This document shows, piece after piece, positions 37,063-49,200 of a stretch of 64,000 nucleotides of DNA. The stretch is from Rhabdophis nuchalis (taxonomy: Eukaryota; Chordata; Lepidosauria; Squamata; Natricidae): assembly GCA_039707465.1 (NCBI GenBank), contig CM077647.1, forward strand, positions 179,733,776-179,797,775, written 5' to 3'. The position numbers were made by a program, and so were the translations under genes. Under the pieces are notes generated by a model. It had not been told where the DNA came from, did not search any database, and saw only the letters and a list, made by a program, of their open reading frames with translations. Numbering within the stretch: position 1 is the first letter of the stretch; each line of letters opens with the position of its first letter.

Positions 37063-37245
37063 ATGGGGGAGGCCGCGCGGGAATTCGCGGCCCTTCGGCA
37101 GGAGCTGGTCACCGTCATGATCCAGAATCCTTCCGAACAAAACACCGAACTCCTGCAGCGCCTGGTGGAAGCGCCTTTGTCTCCGGGCCAGAAATACCTG
37201 AAGATCGACGCAAAGAGCATTTTGCGAGCCAACGTCAAGGAGCAG
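37063..37245 (+). CDS. RNF31: RNF31 coding exon 1
   Basis: 61 codons, [20 protein letters not shown] through LRANVKEQ. The TGTGCGTGTCAG acceptor ends at 37060, so only TG precedes the ATG in this exon. Donor GTGAGG. The reading frame is open upstream through the L2 fragment, back to 35401. Parts of this exon's end and donor recur as a tandem repeat in intron 1. Confidence 0.88.
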
Positions 37246-40200
37246 GTGAGGTAAGGGGGGGGGAGGACCCCTCCTGCCGGATGCTTTACCTGTCGAATGT
37301 CTGCCTGTAACGCTCCCGTTATTCTTACTTTACTTTACTTTACTTTTATTAAATTTGAATACCGCCCTTCTCCCTTCCGGGACTCAGGGCGGTGAACAGG
37401 CATAATAAAACAGTAAAACATTAAAATACATTAAAACTAATTAAATTTAAAGGCCCGTTCTAAAAACCAGATAACCATATAAAAACAGTTAATAAAAGCA
37501 ATTTAAATCAATTTAAAAATTACAATCGATTAAAATAAATTGTGGGGAGGGGAAAAATGCCCCCAAATGCCAGGGAGTACCGTATTTTTCGGAGTATAAG
37601 AGGCTGAAAATCTGGGTGCGTCTTATACATCGAATACAGCATTTTTTTTGCCTCCTGAAACACCCCTCCCCCTTCACCAAAATGGCCACGCGCATACCCT
37701 TATGGAGGCTTCCAGAGAGCTCCTGGGGGCTGGGGAGGGCAGAAAGGAGCAAAAAACAGGGCGTTTTGCCCCTCCCCCAGCCCCCAGCAGCACTCTATAA
37801 GCCTCCCTAAGGCTATGCATGCTATTTTTGACCAAAAAACAGGCCGTTTTCACGAAAAAAACAGGCCGTTTTTCCTCATTTTGCCCCCCTCCCCAGGAGC
37901 ACTCTGCAATCCCGCCCACCCCAAGGCTATTCGTGCCTTTTATTTGAAAAAAAACAGGCCCATTTTCATGAAAAACGGGCTGTTTGGGGGAGGTTTGCAC
38001 AGTGCAAAAAGGGTTTTTTTCCCCCTTTCGGAAAGCTGTTTAGTTAGAGTGATTGATAGGAATTACGTTGGTCAAGTCCTGTGCCTGCAGAAACAAAGAT
38101 TTGTTCCAAAGGTGGTCAGTGATTTCCTTCTCCAGCACATGGGTAAATACAGCTGGAAACATCTACCTACTTACCTACTCTCTCTCTCTCCCTAACTATC
38201 TACTGTATTTCTCTCTCTCTTTCTATTTCTCTCTCTCTATCCCTCTACCTAACTATCTACACACTCTCTCTCCCTACCTACCTACTGTATTTCTCTCTCT
38301 CTCTCTCTATTTCTCTCTCTCTCCCCTCTATCTACCTACTCTCTCTCTCCCCCTACCTATCTACTGTATTTCTATCTCTCTCTCTCTCTATTTCTCTCTC
38401 TCTCCCCTCTATCTACCTATCTACCTACTCTCTCTCCCCCCCTACCTATCTACTGTATTTCTATCTCTCTCTATTTCTCTCTCTCTATCCCTCTACCTAC
38501 TTATCTATCTACACACACTATCTCTCCCTACTTACCTACTTACTGTATTTCTCTCTCTCTCTCCCTATCCCTTTATCTACCTACCTAACTAACTACACAC
38601 TCTGTCTCCCTCCATGCCTACTTACTGTATTTCTCTCTCCCCCCCCTCTACCTACCTAATACTCTCTCTCTCTCTCTCCCTACCTACCTACTGTATTTCT
38701 CTCTCTTTCTCTCCCTCTATATCCCTCTATCCACCTACCTACTTTTTAAAACAATTTGCCTCTTCAAAACCTGGGTGCGTCTTATACTCTGGTGCGTCTT
38801 ATACTCCGAAAAATACGGTAGGCGAGGAGTGGATAAGAACAGAGGTGATATTCAGCCAGTTCGAACCGGTTCGGCCGAACCTGTTGTGGAGGGGCCGTCC
38901 TATTTACAGTAATCCCTCGTTTTCCGCGGTTAATGGGGACCGCAACCTTCCGCGGAAAGTGAAAACCGCGAAGTAGGATTCGCTAGGAAACTTGAATTGG
39001 TGGACATGTTTAAAGCAACCACTAGGGGGCGCTTGCCTCCTACCAATGCATTTTTTGTTTGGTATTTTTTACAAATCCGCAAAGCACTGAATCCGCGGAA
39101 AACAAAGCCGTGGAAAACGAGGGATTACTGTAGCTACGTTTTTGAAGCTGGGTGTATGCGCGGAAGACACGCATGGCAACCTGGTGCCGTAAAAATAAGT
39201 GAAACCCACCCTGGATGAGAGAGATGATAGATTCCCCACATGGGGTGCTTTACCTGTTGAATGTCTGCCCGCAATGCTCCGTTTACTTCTTGCGGGGAGA
39301 GGAAAAATGCCCTCATGTGTAATGGAGTAGGTGAGGAGTAGATAAGAGATGACAAATTTCCCCATGTGGGGTGCTTTACCTGCTGAATGTCTGCCTGCAA
39401 TGCTACTTTTACTCATTGGAGGGGAGGAAACGGTGTTTCCAACATCAAGATGAGAAGTAGGTAATGCTCCGTTTACTCCTTGTGGGGAGAGGGAAACTGC
39501 CCTCAAACATCCTGGAGTGGATGAGGAGCGGATAAGAGGGACGATAGATTTCTCCATGTGGGACGCTTTACCTGTTGAACGTCTGCCTGTAATGGTCTTT
39601 TTACCCATTGGAAGGGAGAGGACTTCAACGTCAAGGAGCCGGTGAGGAGTAGGTGAAAGGGAGGGTAGATCCTATATTGGGTACTCTACCTGTTGAATGT
39701 CTGCCTGCAATACTCATGTTTCCCATGGTGGAGGAGGAGGAGACACCACCACCATCCCTCAGTGAAAAGGAGCAGGTGAGCGGTGGCGTACGAGGAGGGG
39801 GAGATCCTATGTCGGATGCTTTACCCGTTGAATGCCCGCCTGTAATGCTACTTGATCACACAGATGGGAAGAAACTGTCTTTGCAAAAGCTGAAAATTAA
39901 GCAGAAACCTTTTCTTTTTTTAAAAAAAATGTACTCATTGTTGTATATGATGTTTTTATATTGTCGCAGGCAACCCAGAGTCCCTTGACAGTGAGATAGG
40001 CAGCATATAAATTAAGAAATTGACAATTAATGAATTAATTAATTAATGGGAATAAATAAATAGAAATGCAATTAAACCCAGCTTGGAAGCAGTCTGGCTG
40101 GGTGTAAGGGGCCAGGTACGATCTGGGGTTCCTTTTCTTTCCATTCCCCCCCCCCCCTGTGGGAGAATTTAATGACACGGTCCTCAGGCTCCCATTTCCA

Positions 40201-43200
40201 AAACAAAGGTTCTAGTCCTCAAGGCAAACAGGTTGGGTGGGCTGATTGATTGCAGGTTGTCCTCGACGGCCATGAACACAACCAGAATTTCCCTGGCTCA
40301 GCGAGGCGGCTGTTCTAGCGAGTCGTGGCCCGGTTTGGCATCCTTTTTTTGGGGGGGGGGTCGCCGCAGTCGCTAAGTGAACCGCACGGTCGCTAAGCAA
40401 ATCTGGCTTCCCCGTTTGACTTTGCTAATCGGAAACCAAGCTTGGAAGAGTCCCAAAACGGGGACTGGTCCCCCCCCCCCCCCCCCCCAATACCTGCCAG
40501 TTGCCAAGCTCCAATTTTTGGATCATGTAACCCGGTGGGAATGCTACCTCGGCCGTAAGTGCGAGGACCGGTCCTAAGTGCGAGGACCAGTCCTAAGTCA
40601 CTTTTTTTTCAGCGCCGTTATAACGTTCAGCCATCGCTCTAAAGGAACGGACGTAAGCTTCTGGGACCGCCTCGGAAGCCAGCCGCATTCGAATCCAGAA
40701 CTGGTTATGGCTTCTGCGGGCAGGGGGGGGGGGTACGGCGGGGAGACGTTGCTGAACGGCCAATCCCTCTTCAGATCCAGGTGGCTCTCCGCATGATCTC
40801 CACCGCTTTCCAGATCCTGGAGAAATACGGCCGGAACCTTCTGCAGCCTCGCAAACCTTATTTTTGGCGAATGGTCAAATTTAACAATCCGGTGTTCCGA
40901 GATACGGTGGACACTATCCAGGTAAGCCACTTTACCTCCCCCCCCTTCCCAAACTGGATCCCTTGCTCTCGGCGGCGGTCCCACTGGATTTAAAGTTTTG
41001 AGTTTGATGCTGGAGAAGATCCCAAGGCTTCAAAAGCAAGATTCACAGAAGCTTCCCAAAATCGAACCGGGAATAAAATGCCAATTTTCTCTTCTTTTCC
41101 CAAATCGGGTGAATATCCAGAGAATGGATTGAAAGCCTCGATAATGTTTCAGAAATCAGGTTTGGGACGGGCAGGTTCTTTGTCAGGTGATCCTTTCTTG
41201 AGAGAAATAACCCGATTCCGGGAATCCCCAGGAATCCACCAAAACTTTCCAAAGTTTATCAGCTACGATTAGCCAAAAAATCTCCAATGTTGGAATTTTT
41301 CGGGGATTCCCACTTTGTTACAGATGGAGAGCAGTGTAAATAGATCCACCCTTCCCGGCAGGGATCTTACTCTCCCCCCCCACCCCCCCACCCCTGCTAG
41401 GAGGGGATCTAGGATCAAGTCCACAAAAGATCCCAACTTTTAGATTCCACAGGTTTGCCTGGAGGTGAATCTGGCCTGGAAAACAGTGTTTTTGCCACTT
41501 GAAGGTGGACTTCAACTCCCAGAGTTCTCGAGTCAGCCATGCTGTGCTGGGGAATGCTGGGAGTTGAAGTCCACAAGTCATGAAAGGACCTGAGTTTCTT
41601 CCCCCCCCCCCCCCCAACATGCTGGCTGAGGAATTCTGGGAGTTGAAGTCCACCCCTCATAAAGCGGACCAGGTTGAGAAATGCTACTTTATAATGCCAA
41701 TTTGAGCATGAAATTTCCATTTTTTAAATACATATATATATATACAGTAGTTTTGGGTGGTTTTTTTGGCTGAAATGAAGGAATGGATCTGTTGAAATTA
41801 TGCTTTCTTTTCCCAACAATTTCCAAATGTTTTAAAGAAGAATTGACATCAAATATATGTTGGCAAAAGTCTCTTTATCTCTTTCTCTCGCTCCCTGTCG
41901 CCCCTCTCTCTTTCTCTCTCTCTCTCTCTTTTCTCTCTCTCTTTCCCTCCTTCTCTTTCTCTCCCTCTCTCTTTCCCTTTCTTTTTCCCTTCCTCCTTCT
42001 CTCTTTCTCTCTCTTTTCTCTCCCTCTCTCTTTCCCTCCTTCTCTTTCTCTCCTTCTCTCTTTCCCTTTCTTTTTCCCTTCCTTCTCTCTTTCTTTCTCT
42101 CTATCTCTTCTTTTTCCTTTCTCCCTCTTTCTCCCTTTTCTCTCCCTCTCTCTCCTTCTCTCTCTTTTCTCCCTCTCTCCTTCCCTCCTTCTCTTTCTCT
42201 CCCTCTCTCTTTCCCTTCCTTTTCCCCTTCCTTCCTCCCTTTCTCTTTCTTTCTCTCTATCTCTTATTTTTCCTTTCTCCCTCTTTCTCCCTTTTCTCTC
42301 CCTCTCTCTCTCCTTCTCTCTTTTCTCCCTCTCTCCTTCCCTCCTTCTCTTTCTCTCCCTCTCTTTCCCTTCCTTTTTCCCTTCCTCCCTTTCTCTTTCT
42401 TTCTCTCTATCTCTTCTTTTTCCTTTCTCCCTCTTTCTCTCTTTCTTATTCCCTTTCTCCCTCTTACTCTCTATTTCTTCTTCTCCCTTTCTCTCTCTTT
42501 CTCTCTTTCTCTCTTTCTCTCCCTGTCCCTCTTTCTCTTTATTTCCTCTATCTTTCTGTTTATCTGTGTCTCTCCCTTGCTCTCTCTTCCTCTCTCTTTC
42601 TCTTTCTCTCTCCCTTTTTCTCTTCTCTCTATCTTACACTCTCTTTCTCTGTGTCTTTCTATATCCCTTTCTCTCTTTTCTCTCTTCTCTTTCTCTCCCT
42701 CTTTCTTTCCCTTTCTTTTTTTGCCTTTATCCCTCTTTCTCTCTTCTTCTCCCTTTCTCCCTCTTTCTTATTCCCCTTCTCCCCTCTTTATCTTCTTCTC
42801 CCTTTCTCTATCTCTCTCCCTCTTTCTCTCTTCCTCTCCCTGTCCCTCTTTCTCTCTTATTTCCTCTATCTTTTTCTTTCTCTTTTTCTCTGTGTTTTTT
42901 CTCCCTTTTACTTTCTCTCTCTTTTCATCTTTCCCCCCTCTTTCTCCCTCCCTTTCTCTCCCTGTCTCTTTCTCCCTCCCTCCCTCTCTTTCTCTTTTTT
43001 CCTTTCTCTCTCTCTTTCTCTCTTCTTTCTTTCTTTCTCTCGCTCGCTCTCCCTCTTTCTCTATCTTTTTCTCTCTTTTCATTCCTTTCTCTTTCACTCT
43101 TTCTCTCTCTCCCTTTCTCTCTCTGTCTCTTTCTCCCTCCCTCGCTCTCTTTCTCTTTTTCCCTTTCTCCCTCTCTTTCTCTCTTCTTTCTTTCTTTCTC

Positions 43201-46200
43201 TCCCTCTCCCTCTTTCTCTATCTTTTTCTCTCTTTTCATTCCTTTCTCATTTTCCACCCTCTTTCTCTCTCTCTCCCTTTCTCTCTGTCTCTTTCTCCCT
43301 CCCTCTCTCTCTTTCTCTTTTTCCCTTTCTCCCTCTCTTTCTCTCTTCTTTCTTTCTCTCTCTCTCTCCCTCTTTATCTTTTTCTCTCTTTTCATTCCTT
43401 TCTCTCTATTCCCTCTTTCTCTCTCTCCCCCCTTTCTCTCTCTGTCTCTTTCTCCCTCCCTCTTTCTCTTTTTCCCTTTCGCCCTCTCTTTCTCTCTTTC
43501 TCTTTCTCTATCTTTTTCTCTCTTTTCATTCCTTTCTCTCCCCCCCCCCTCTTTCTCTCTCTCGCTCTCTCTCACCTTCTCTCCCTTTCGTGTGCGTTTT
43601 TGTACGTGTCACCCCTTTGCCTGCCCAAATAATAATAATAATAATCTTTATTGTCATTGTACTCAAATTTCAATGAAATTGGTTATGAGGCCTTCTCTTC
43701 CTGCAGGGCGGACGGGACGTCCTCCGGCTGTACGGCTATTTGGAACAAAAGGCCGACGGGCTTTACTTCCCAGATTCCCAGGCCGAGCCGGACATTCCAC
43801 AAGTAGCGTCCGTCACTGTAGACGTCATGCTATTCCGCACGGAGCTGACCCTTGTCCTTTCGGTACGGGGCGGTGGGGCACGAGAACAAGCCGGTCGGGT
43901 GGGTGGGAGGGACGGACGGACGGGAACGGCTAGAGAACCTTTAGGGGGTCCCTTCCAAGGATTGAAGGAGACTTGTGATTCTTTTTTCCTTGTTGTAGGA
44001 AAAGCACCCCAACCCTCAGGTGTTGCAAGAATTAATGGACCAGGTATTACAGGTGAGCAGGGCGATAGAGGGCAGGGTGGTGGGGTGAAGGAGGGGGAGA
44101 GGGCTAGGTCATCCGTCATCCTCTGGAGGTGGCTGATGAGGAAGAGGAGGAACAGCTGGGTCCAGTGCCTGATGCACAGAAGGCAGAGGAGAGGAGAGCA
44201 GTGGAAATCTATGGGCCGGTCCTCGGGACGGAAGAATTTTTTGAATTCACTTCAGAGGGTTGGTCGTGTTTGGGGAGCAGCGGGTGAGAACATGTTGTTT
44301 CTAAGTCTCTCCATGGCAGCGTTTCTCCATCTCAGGCCCTTGAAGATGGCTGGACTTCAACTCCCAGAATTCCCCACTGGGGAATTCTGGGAGTTGAAGT
44401 CCAGCCATCTTCAAATGTTCAAGGAGGAGAACCATCGGTACCCGGGGGGTGGGGGATGTGTCCTTGACTTCCAACCACTCATTTAAGAACTAACTGAAGT
44501 TAACGGCAGCACTGAAACAACAAGTGACTGGCGAGCAGGCGTCACACTTAACGACCGTCCCGGTGTCCCTGGGATCCAGGCTAGGCATGGATTCGTGATC
44601 CTTGCGGCACCTGATTGCCACTTGCGGCCTTCCCCGCCAGCTTCCGACAAGCAGAGTCGATGGGCGGGAAGCTGGGTTTGCTTAATGACCATGCGATCCA
44701 CTTAACGACCATGTGATTCACTTAACGACCTCGGGGAATTCACAACTTCGCCGGGGGGAAAGAATAGTCAAATCAGGCAGGGCTCGCTTAACGCTGAGCC
44801 ACAGGGGTTGTTAGTTGTCTTTGTGAGTCCTGGATTATCTGTCTATAATTGTCTGGAGACGATTTTGTCTGTCCCTGTGGTGGTTGGTTCCATCATCCCC
44901 CACCAGAAGCGCTGGCTGTGGATGATGAAGGAAAGAATCCCACACACAAATCGTCCTCGACTTATTTAGCGACTGAAGTGGCAACTGAAAAAAAGGGACT
45001 TATGACCACTTTTCACGCTTAACGACTGTTCCCCCATCCCCACGGTCATGTCATCAAAATCCGGACGCTTGGCAACGGACTCACATTTCTGACGGTCACA
45101 GGGTCCCGAGGCCCCCTTGTGCGACCTTCTGGCAAAGCCAAGTTTACTTAACAACGTCACAACTGCAGGGATTCCCTTAACAACCATGGCCAGAAATGAC
45201 GTGAAATGGGGCAAAGCAAGTGTTTCACTAAGCCACAGAAATATTGGGCTGGAGTGTGGTCGTAAGTCAAGGACGGAGGGAGAAGATTTATCAGCTGGCC
45301 TACGGGCTGATTTTCCTTCCTTCGGGGTGGCTTCTAAATTTTCTCCAAGGCCTACTTTGGCCTTCAAATCAGGAAGCCTAGTATGAAAGTTTCTCTGTGG
45401 TCCTGATTATTTTGTCTTTTTCCAGATCCAAAAGACGGCCGATCCTGGATCCCCGAATCCACTTTTAGCCATGATTCACGCAGGTAATGTGAGAATGAGC
45501 CACAGGTGGGTTGGTTGTAAGGAGCCACGTTCATGGGACTGATTTTGTAACGGAAACCAGATTCGTAATGCAAAAAAACTCAACTACTGGGTGGAGATAA
45601 ACCAAGATCAAAAGGATCTTTTAGGCCAGAGACGAGGAGAGAGATTTAAAGATCTGATTTCAGCCCCTGGCCTTCAACTCCCAGAATTCCCCAGCCAGCC
45701 ATTGTAGGGTAACTTTCTTAATAGATGGTGGGGATGCAGGAAGCGTAATATATCTCGACTTCAGCAAAGTGAAGAAAAGAATTGACTGGAGAATTCTGGG
45801 AGTTGAAGTCCACAGGTCTTCAATCAGGGGTCTCTAACCTTGGGAACTTTCCGATGTGCGGACTTCAACTCCCAGAATTCCCCAGCCAGCCATTGTAGGG
45901 TAACTTTCTTAATAGATGGTGCGTATGCAGGAAGCGTAATATATCTCGACTTCAGCAAAATGAAGAAAAGAACTGACTGGAGAATTCTGGGAGTTGAAGT
46001 CCACAGGTCTTCAATCAGGGGTCTCCATCCTTAAGAACTTTCCGATGTGCGGACTTCAACTCCCAGAATTCCCCAGCCAGCCATTGTAGGGGAACATTTT
46101 TAATAGATGGTGGGGATGCACTGCAGTAAACATAATATATCTCGACTTCAGCAAACGGGGGAGAAAAAAGGCTGGCTGGGGAATTCTGGGAGTTGAAGTC

Positions 46201-49200
46201 CACCCATCTTCAAGGGGGCGAGATCGGCTAACCCTCCTCTACAGGCTTCCTGGTACAGATAGTCCTCGACTTAACAACAGTTCATTTAATGACCGAAGCT
46301 ACACCACCACCAAAGAAAGTGACCGATGAACGTTTTTCACACTTATGACCGTCACGGTGGATGGGATCAAAATTCAGACCCTCCGAAACCCGGCTCCTAT
46401 TTACGACGGCGGCCATGACCTTCTGACAGGCAAAGCCAGTGGGGAAGTCAGATTCACTTATTTATTTATTTATTTATTTATTTATTTTTCACATTTATAG
46501 CCCGCACCCATCTCACCATAAAGGGACTCGGGGCGGCGAACAGAGATTTCAAATCAATTATACCTAAATACAAAATCTTATTAAATAATAACGAAATTAA
46601 ATCCATATCCTGCTTAACTTAAAATAAGTTTAAATTTAAAACCCAAAGTACAGTTTTGATTTGTTATAAAATAATGGGTGTGGAGTAGATCATGCTAGGC
46701 CGGCCAGATGAAAATAAAAAGTTTTTAGGTGCCGGCGAAACAAGCGGAGGTCTGTGATGGAACGGAGGTCGGGAGGTAGGCCATTCCAGAGGGTAGGGCC
46801 CACCACAGAGAAGGCCCTTCCCCTGGGAGCCGCCAACCGGCATTGTCCGGTCGACGGCACCCGGAGAAGACCCCCTCCCTGGGAGCGAGTCGGTCGAAGG
46901 GATGTATGGGGCAGAAGACGGTCTCGAAGGTAGCTAGGCCCCGTGCCATGGAGCACCTTGAATATGGTCATCAAAACCTTGTAACGCACCCGGTAGGTCA
47001 CAGGTAGCCAGTGCAGCTCGCGCAGGAGTGGTGTTATGTGGGAATGTCTTGACAACTTAACAACCGTGTAACAAAGGTGGTGATTCCCTGAACAGCTTGT
47101 TGGGCAGGAAGCTTTGTAAAATAGAGCAAAGTTCACTTAAAATGTCTTTCTTTCTCCCTCCCTTCTCCCTCCCTCCCTCTCTCTCTCTGTTTTTCCCTCC
47201 TTCCTTCCCCCTCTCCCTCTTTTTTCCGACCTGTAGGAAATCTCCCTCCGGACACCTGCCTGCTGTGCGGTTTAGAATCTCCATCGCAGCACTGCGCGGC
47301 CTGCAATCAGAGTTTGTGTCCTAACTGCGATTGGCTGTTTCATAAGCATCCTTCCCGGACGCATCACCATCGGGTGCCCACCAAGAACCTGAGCAGGGCC
47401 TGGCAAAGCCCCCCTCCGCCCCCCAACCCCAGGTCTCTGTTCCGACCGAGGCTTCCCGAGAGCAGGAAGCACAACTCCTGGTCCCGACAAAAAAAAAAAC
47501 CCCTTTTATTAATGGGCTGTGAATTCTCCTCATTCACATCCAGCTAAGTCTTTCCAGGGAGGATTTACGGTCACCGACCTTATCTAGCTTAGAGAGAGCT
47601 GCCAGGCCGATCTCTGCAGAACTTGGCAAGGAGTCTCGGGAGAGTCCCGAACCAATGAAGGGAACTAATGGTCTCCTGCAAACTCAACTCCCCGTCCGCT
47701 CCCTTTTTATTTCCTCTGGGAGGGGCCATGATCAGTAGTACCTCCAATTGGATCTCCAGCCCCAGATCCCTTCCTGTTCTGACCGAGTCTCCCCCAGCAG
47801 AGTCTCGCCTCTCTCTCCCTCTTCCTTCCTTCCCTTCCTCCCTCCCTTTCTTCCTTCCATCCATCCTCCTCCCACCATCCATTCTTCCCTTCCTCTTTTC
47901 ACCTTTCCTCTCCTCCCTTCCTCCCTTCTTTCGCTCCTCTTTCCTATCTTCCTTCCCTCCCTCCCTCCCTTCCATTCATCCATCCATCCTCCCTCCCACC
48001 CACCATCCATTCTTCCCTTCCTCTTTTCACCTTTCCTCTCCTCCCTTCCTCCCTTCTTTCCTTCCTCTTTCCTATCTTCCTTCCCTCCCTCCCTTCCATC
48101 CATCCATCCATCCTCCCTCCCTTCCATTCCTCCATCCATCCTCCCTCCCTCCCACCATTCATTCTTCTCTTCCTCTTTTCACCTTTCCTCTCCTCCCTTC
48201 TTCCTTTTTTTCGCTCCTCTTTCCTATCTTCCTTCCCTCCCTTCCATCCATCCATCCTCCCTCCCACCATCTATTCTTCTCTTCCTCTTTTCACCTTTCC
48301 TCTCCTCCCTCCCTTCCTTCTTTCCTTCCTCTTTCCTATCTTCCTTCCTCCCCTCCCTCCTACCATCCATTCTTTCCTTCCTCTTTTCTAGCTTCCTTCC
48401 TTCCTTCCTCTCCTCCCTCCCTCCCTCCCTCCCTCCCTCCCTTCCATCCATCCATCCATCCTCCCTCCCACCCACCATCTATTCTTCTCTTCCTCTTTTC
48501 ACCTTTCCTCTCCTCCCTTCCTCCCTTCTTTTGCTCCTCTTTCCTATCTTCCTTCCCTCCCTCCCTTCCATCCATCCATCCATCCATCGTCCCTCCCACC
48601 CACCATCTATTCTTCTCTTCCTCTTTTCACCTTTCCTCTCCTCCCTCCCTTCCTTCTTTCCTTCCTCTTTCCTCTTCCTTCCTTCCCTCCCTCCCTTCCA
48701 TCCATCCATCCTCCCTCCCTCCCTCCCTCCCACCATCCATTCTTCTCTTCCTCTTTTCACCTTTCCTCTCCTCCCTTCCTCCCTTCTTTTGCTCCTCTTT
48801 CCTATCTTCCCTCCCTCCCTCCCTCCCTCCCTCCCTTCCATTCATCCATCCATCCTCCCTCCCTCCCACCATCTATTCTTCTCTTCCTCTTTTCACCTTT
48901 CCTCTCCTCCCTCCCTTCCTTCTTTCCTTCCTCTTTCCTATCTTCCTTCCTCCCCTCCCTCCTACCATCCATTCTTTCCTTCCTCTTTTCTAGCTTCCTT
49001 CCTTCCTTCCTTCCTTCCTTCCTCTCCCTCCCTCCCTCCCTGAGTTCCTTAGAAATTGAGGGTTACCTTTATTAGAAAATGGGTGATGCAAGGTAGTCCC
49101 TGACTTACAACGCTTCATTTAGTGACCGTTCAAAGGTTGTGGTCTGACCGAGTCTCCCCCAGCAGCACGAAGCCGAGTCCTCGTCCCGATAAACCCCTTT

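Larger units (their letters stand above)
37230..39860. repeat. Tandem copies of the RNF31 exon-1 donor region (interrupted)
   Basis: The unit runs aaggagcag/gtgagg ... ggatgctttacctgttgaat, gtctgcctgyaatgctcc and ggggagaggaaaaatgccc. The genuine copy is at 37230-37321 and continues at 37536-37579. Later units lie at 38821-38850 and 39210-39860 (about five). An L2 3' end (37322-37535), a DNA transposon (37580-38818) and a MITE (38907-39130) were inserted afterwards. Confidence 0.85.

Noticed and set aside
41783..43933. 716-codon Ser/Leu/Phe-rich open frame
   Set aside because: A CT-repeat translated without stops. The only coding part is RNF31 exon 3 (43707-43862), which is in the same frame as the end of it.
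47668..49043. Two 430-440-codon Ser/Pro frames
   Set aside because: CT/CATC repeats in RNF31 intron 6, with many equivalent frames on both strands.
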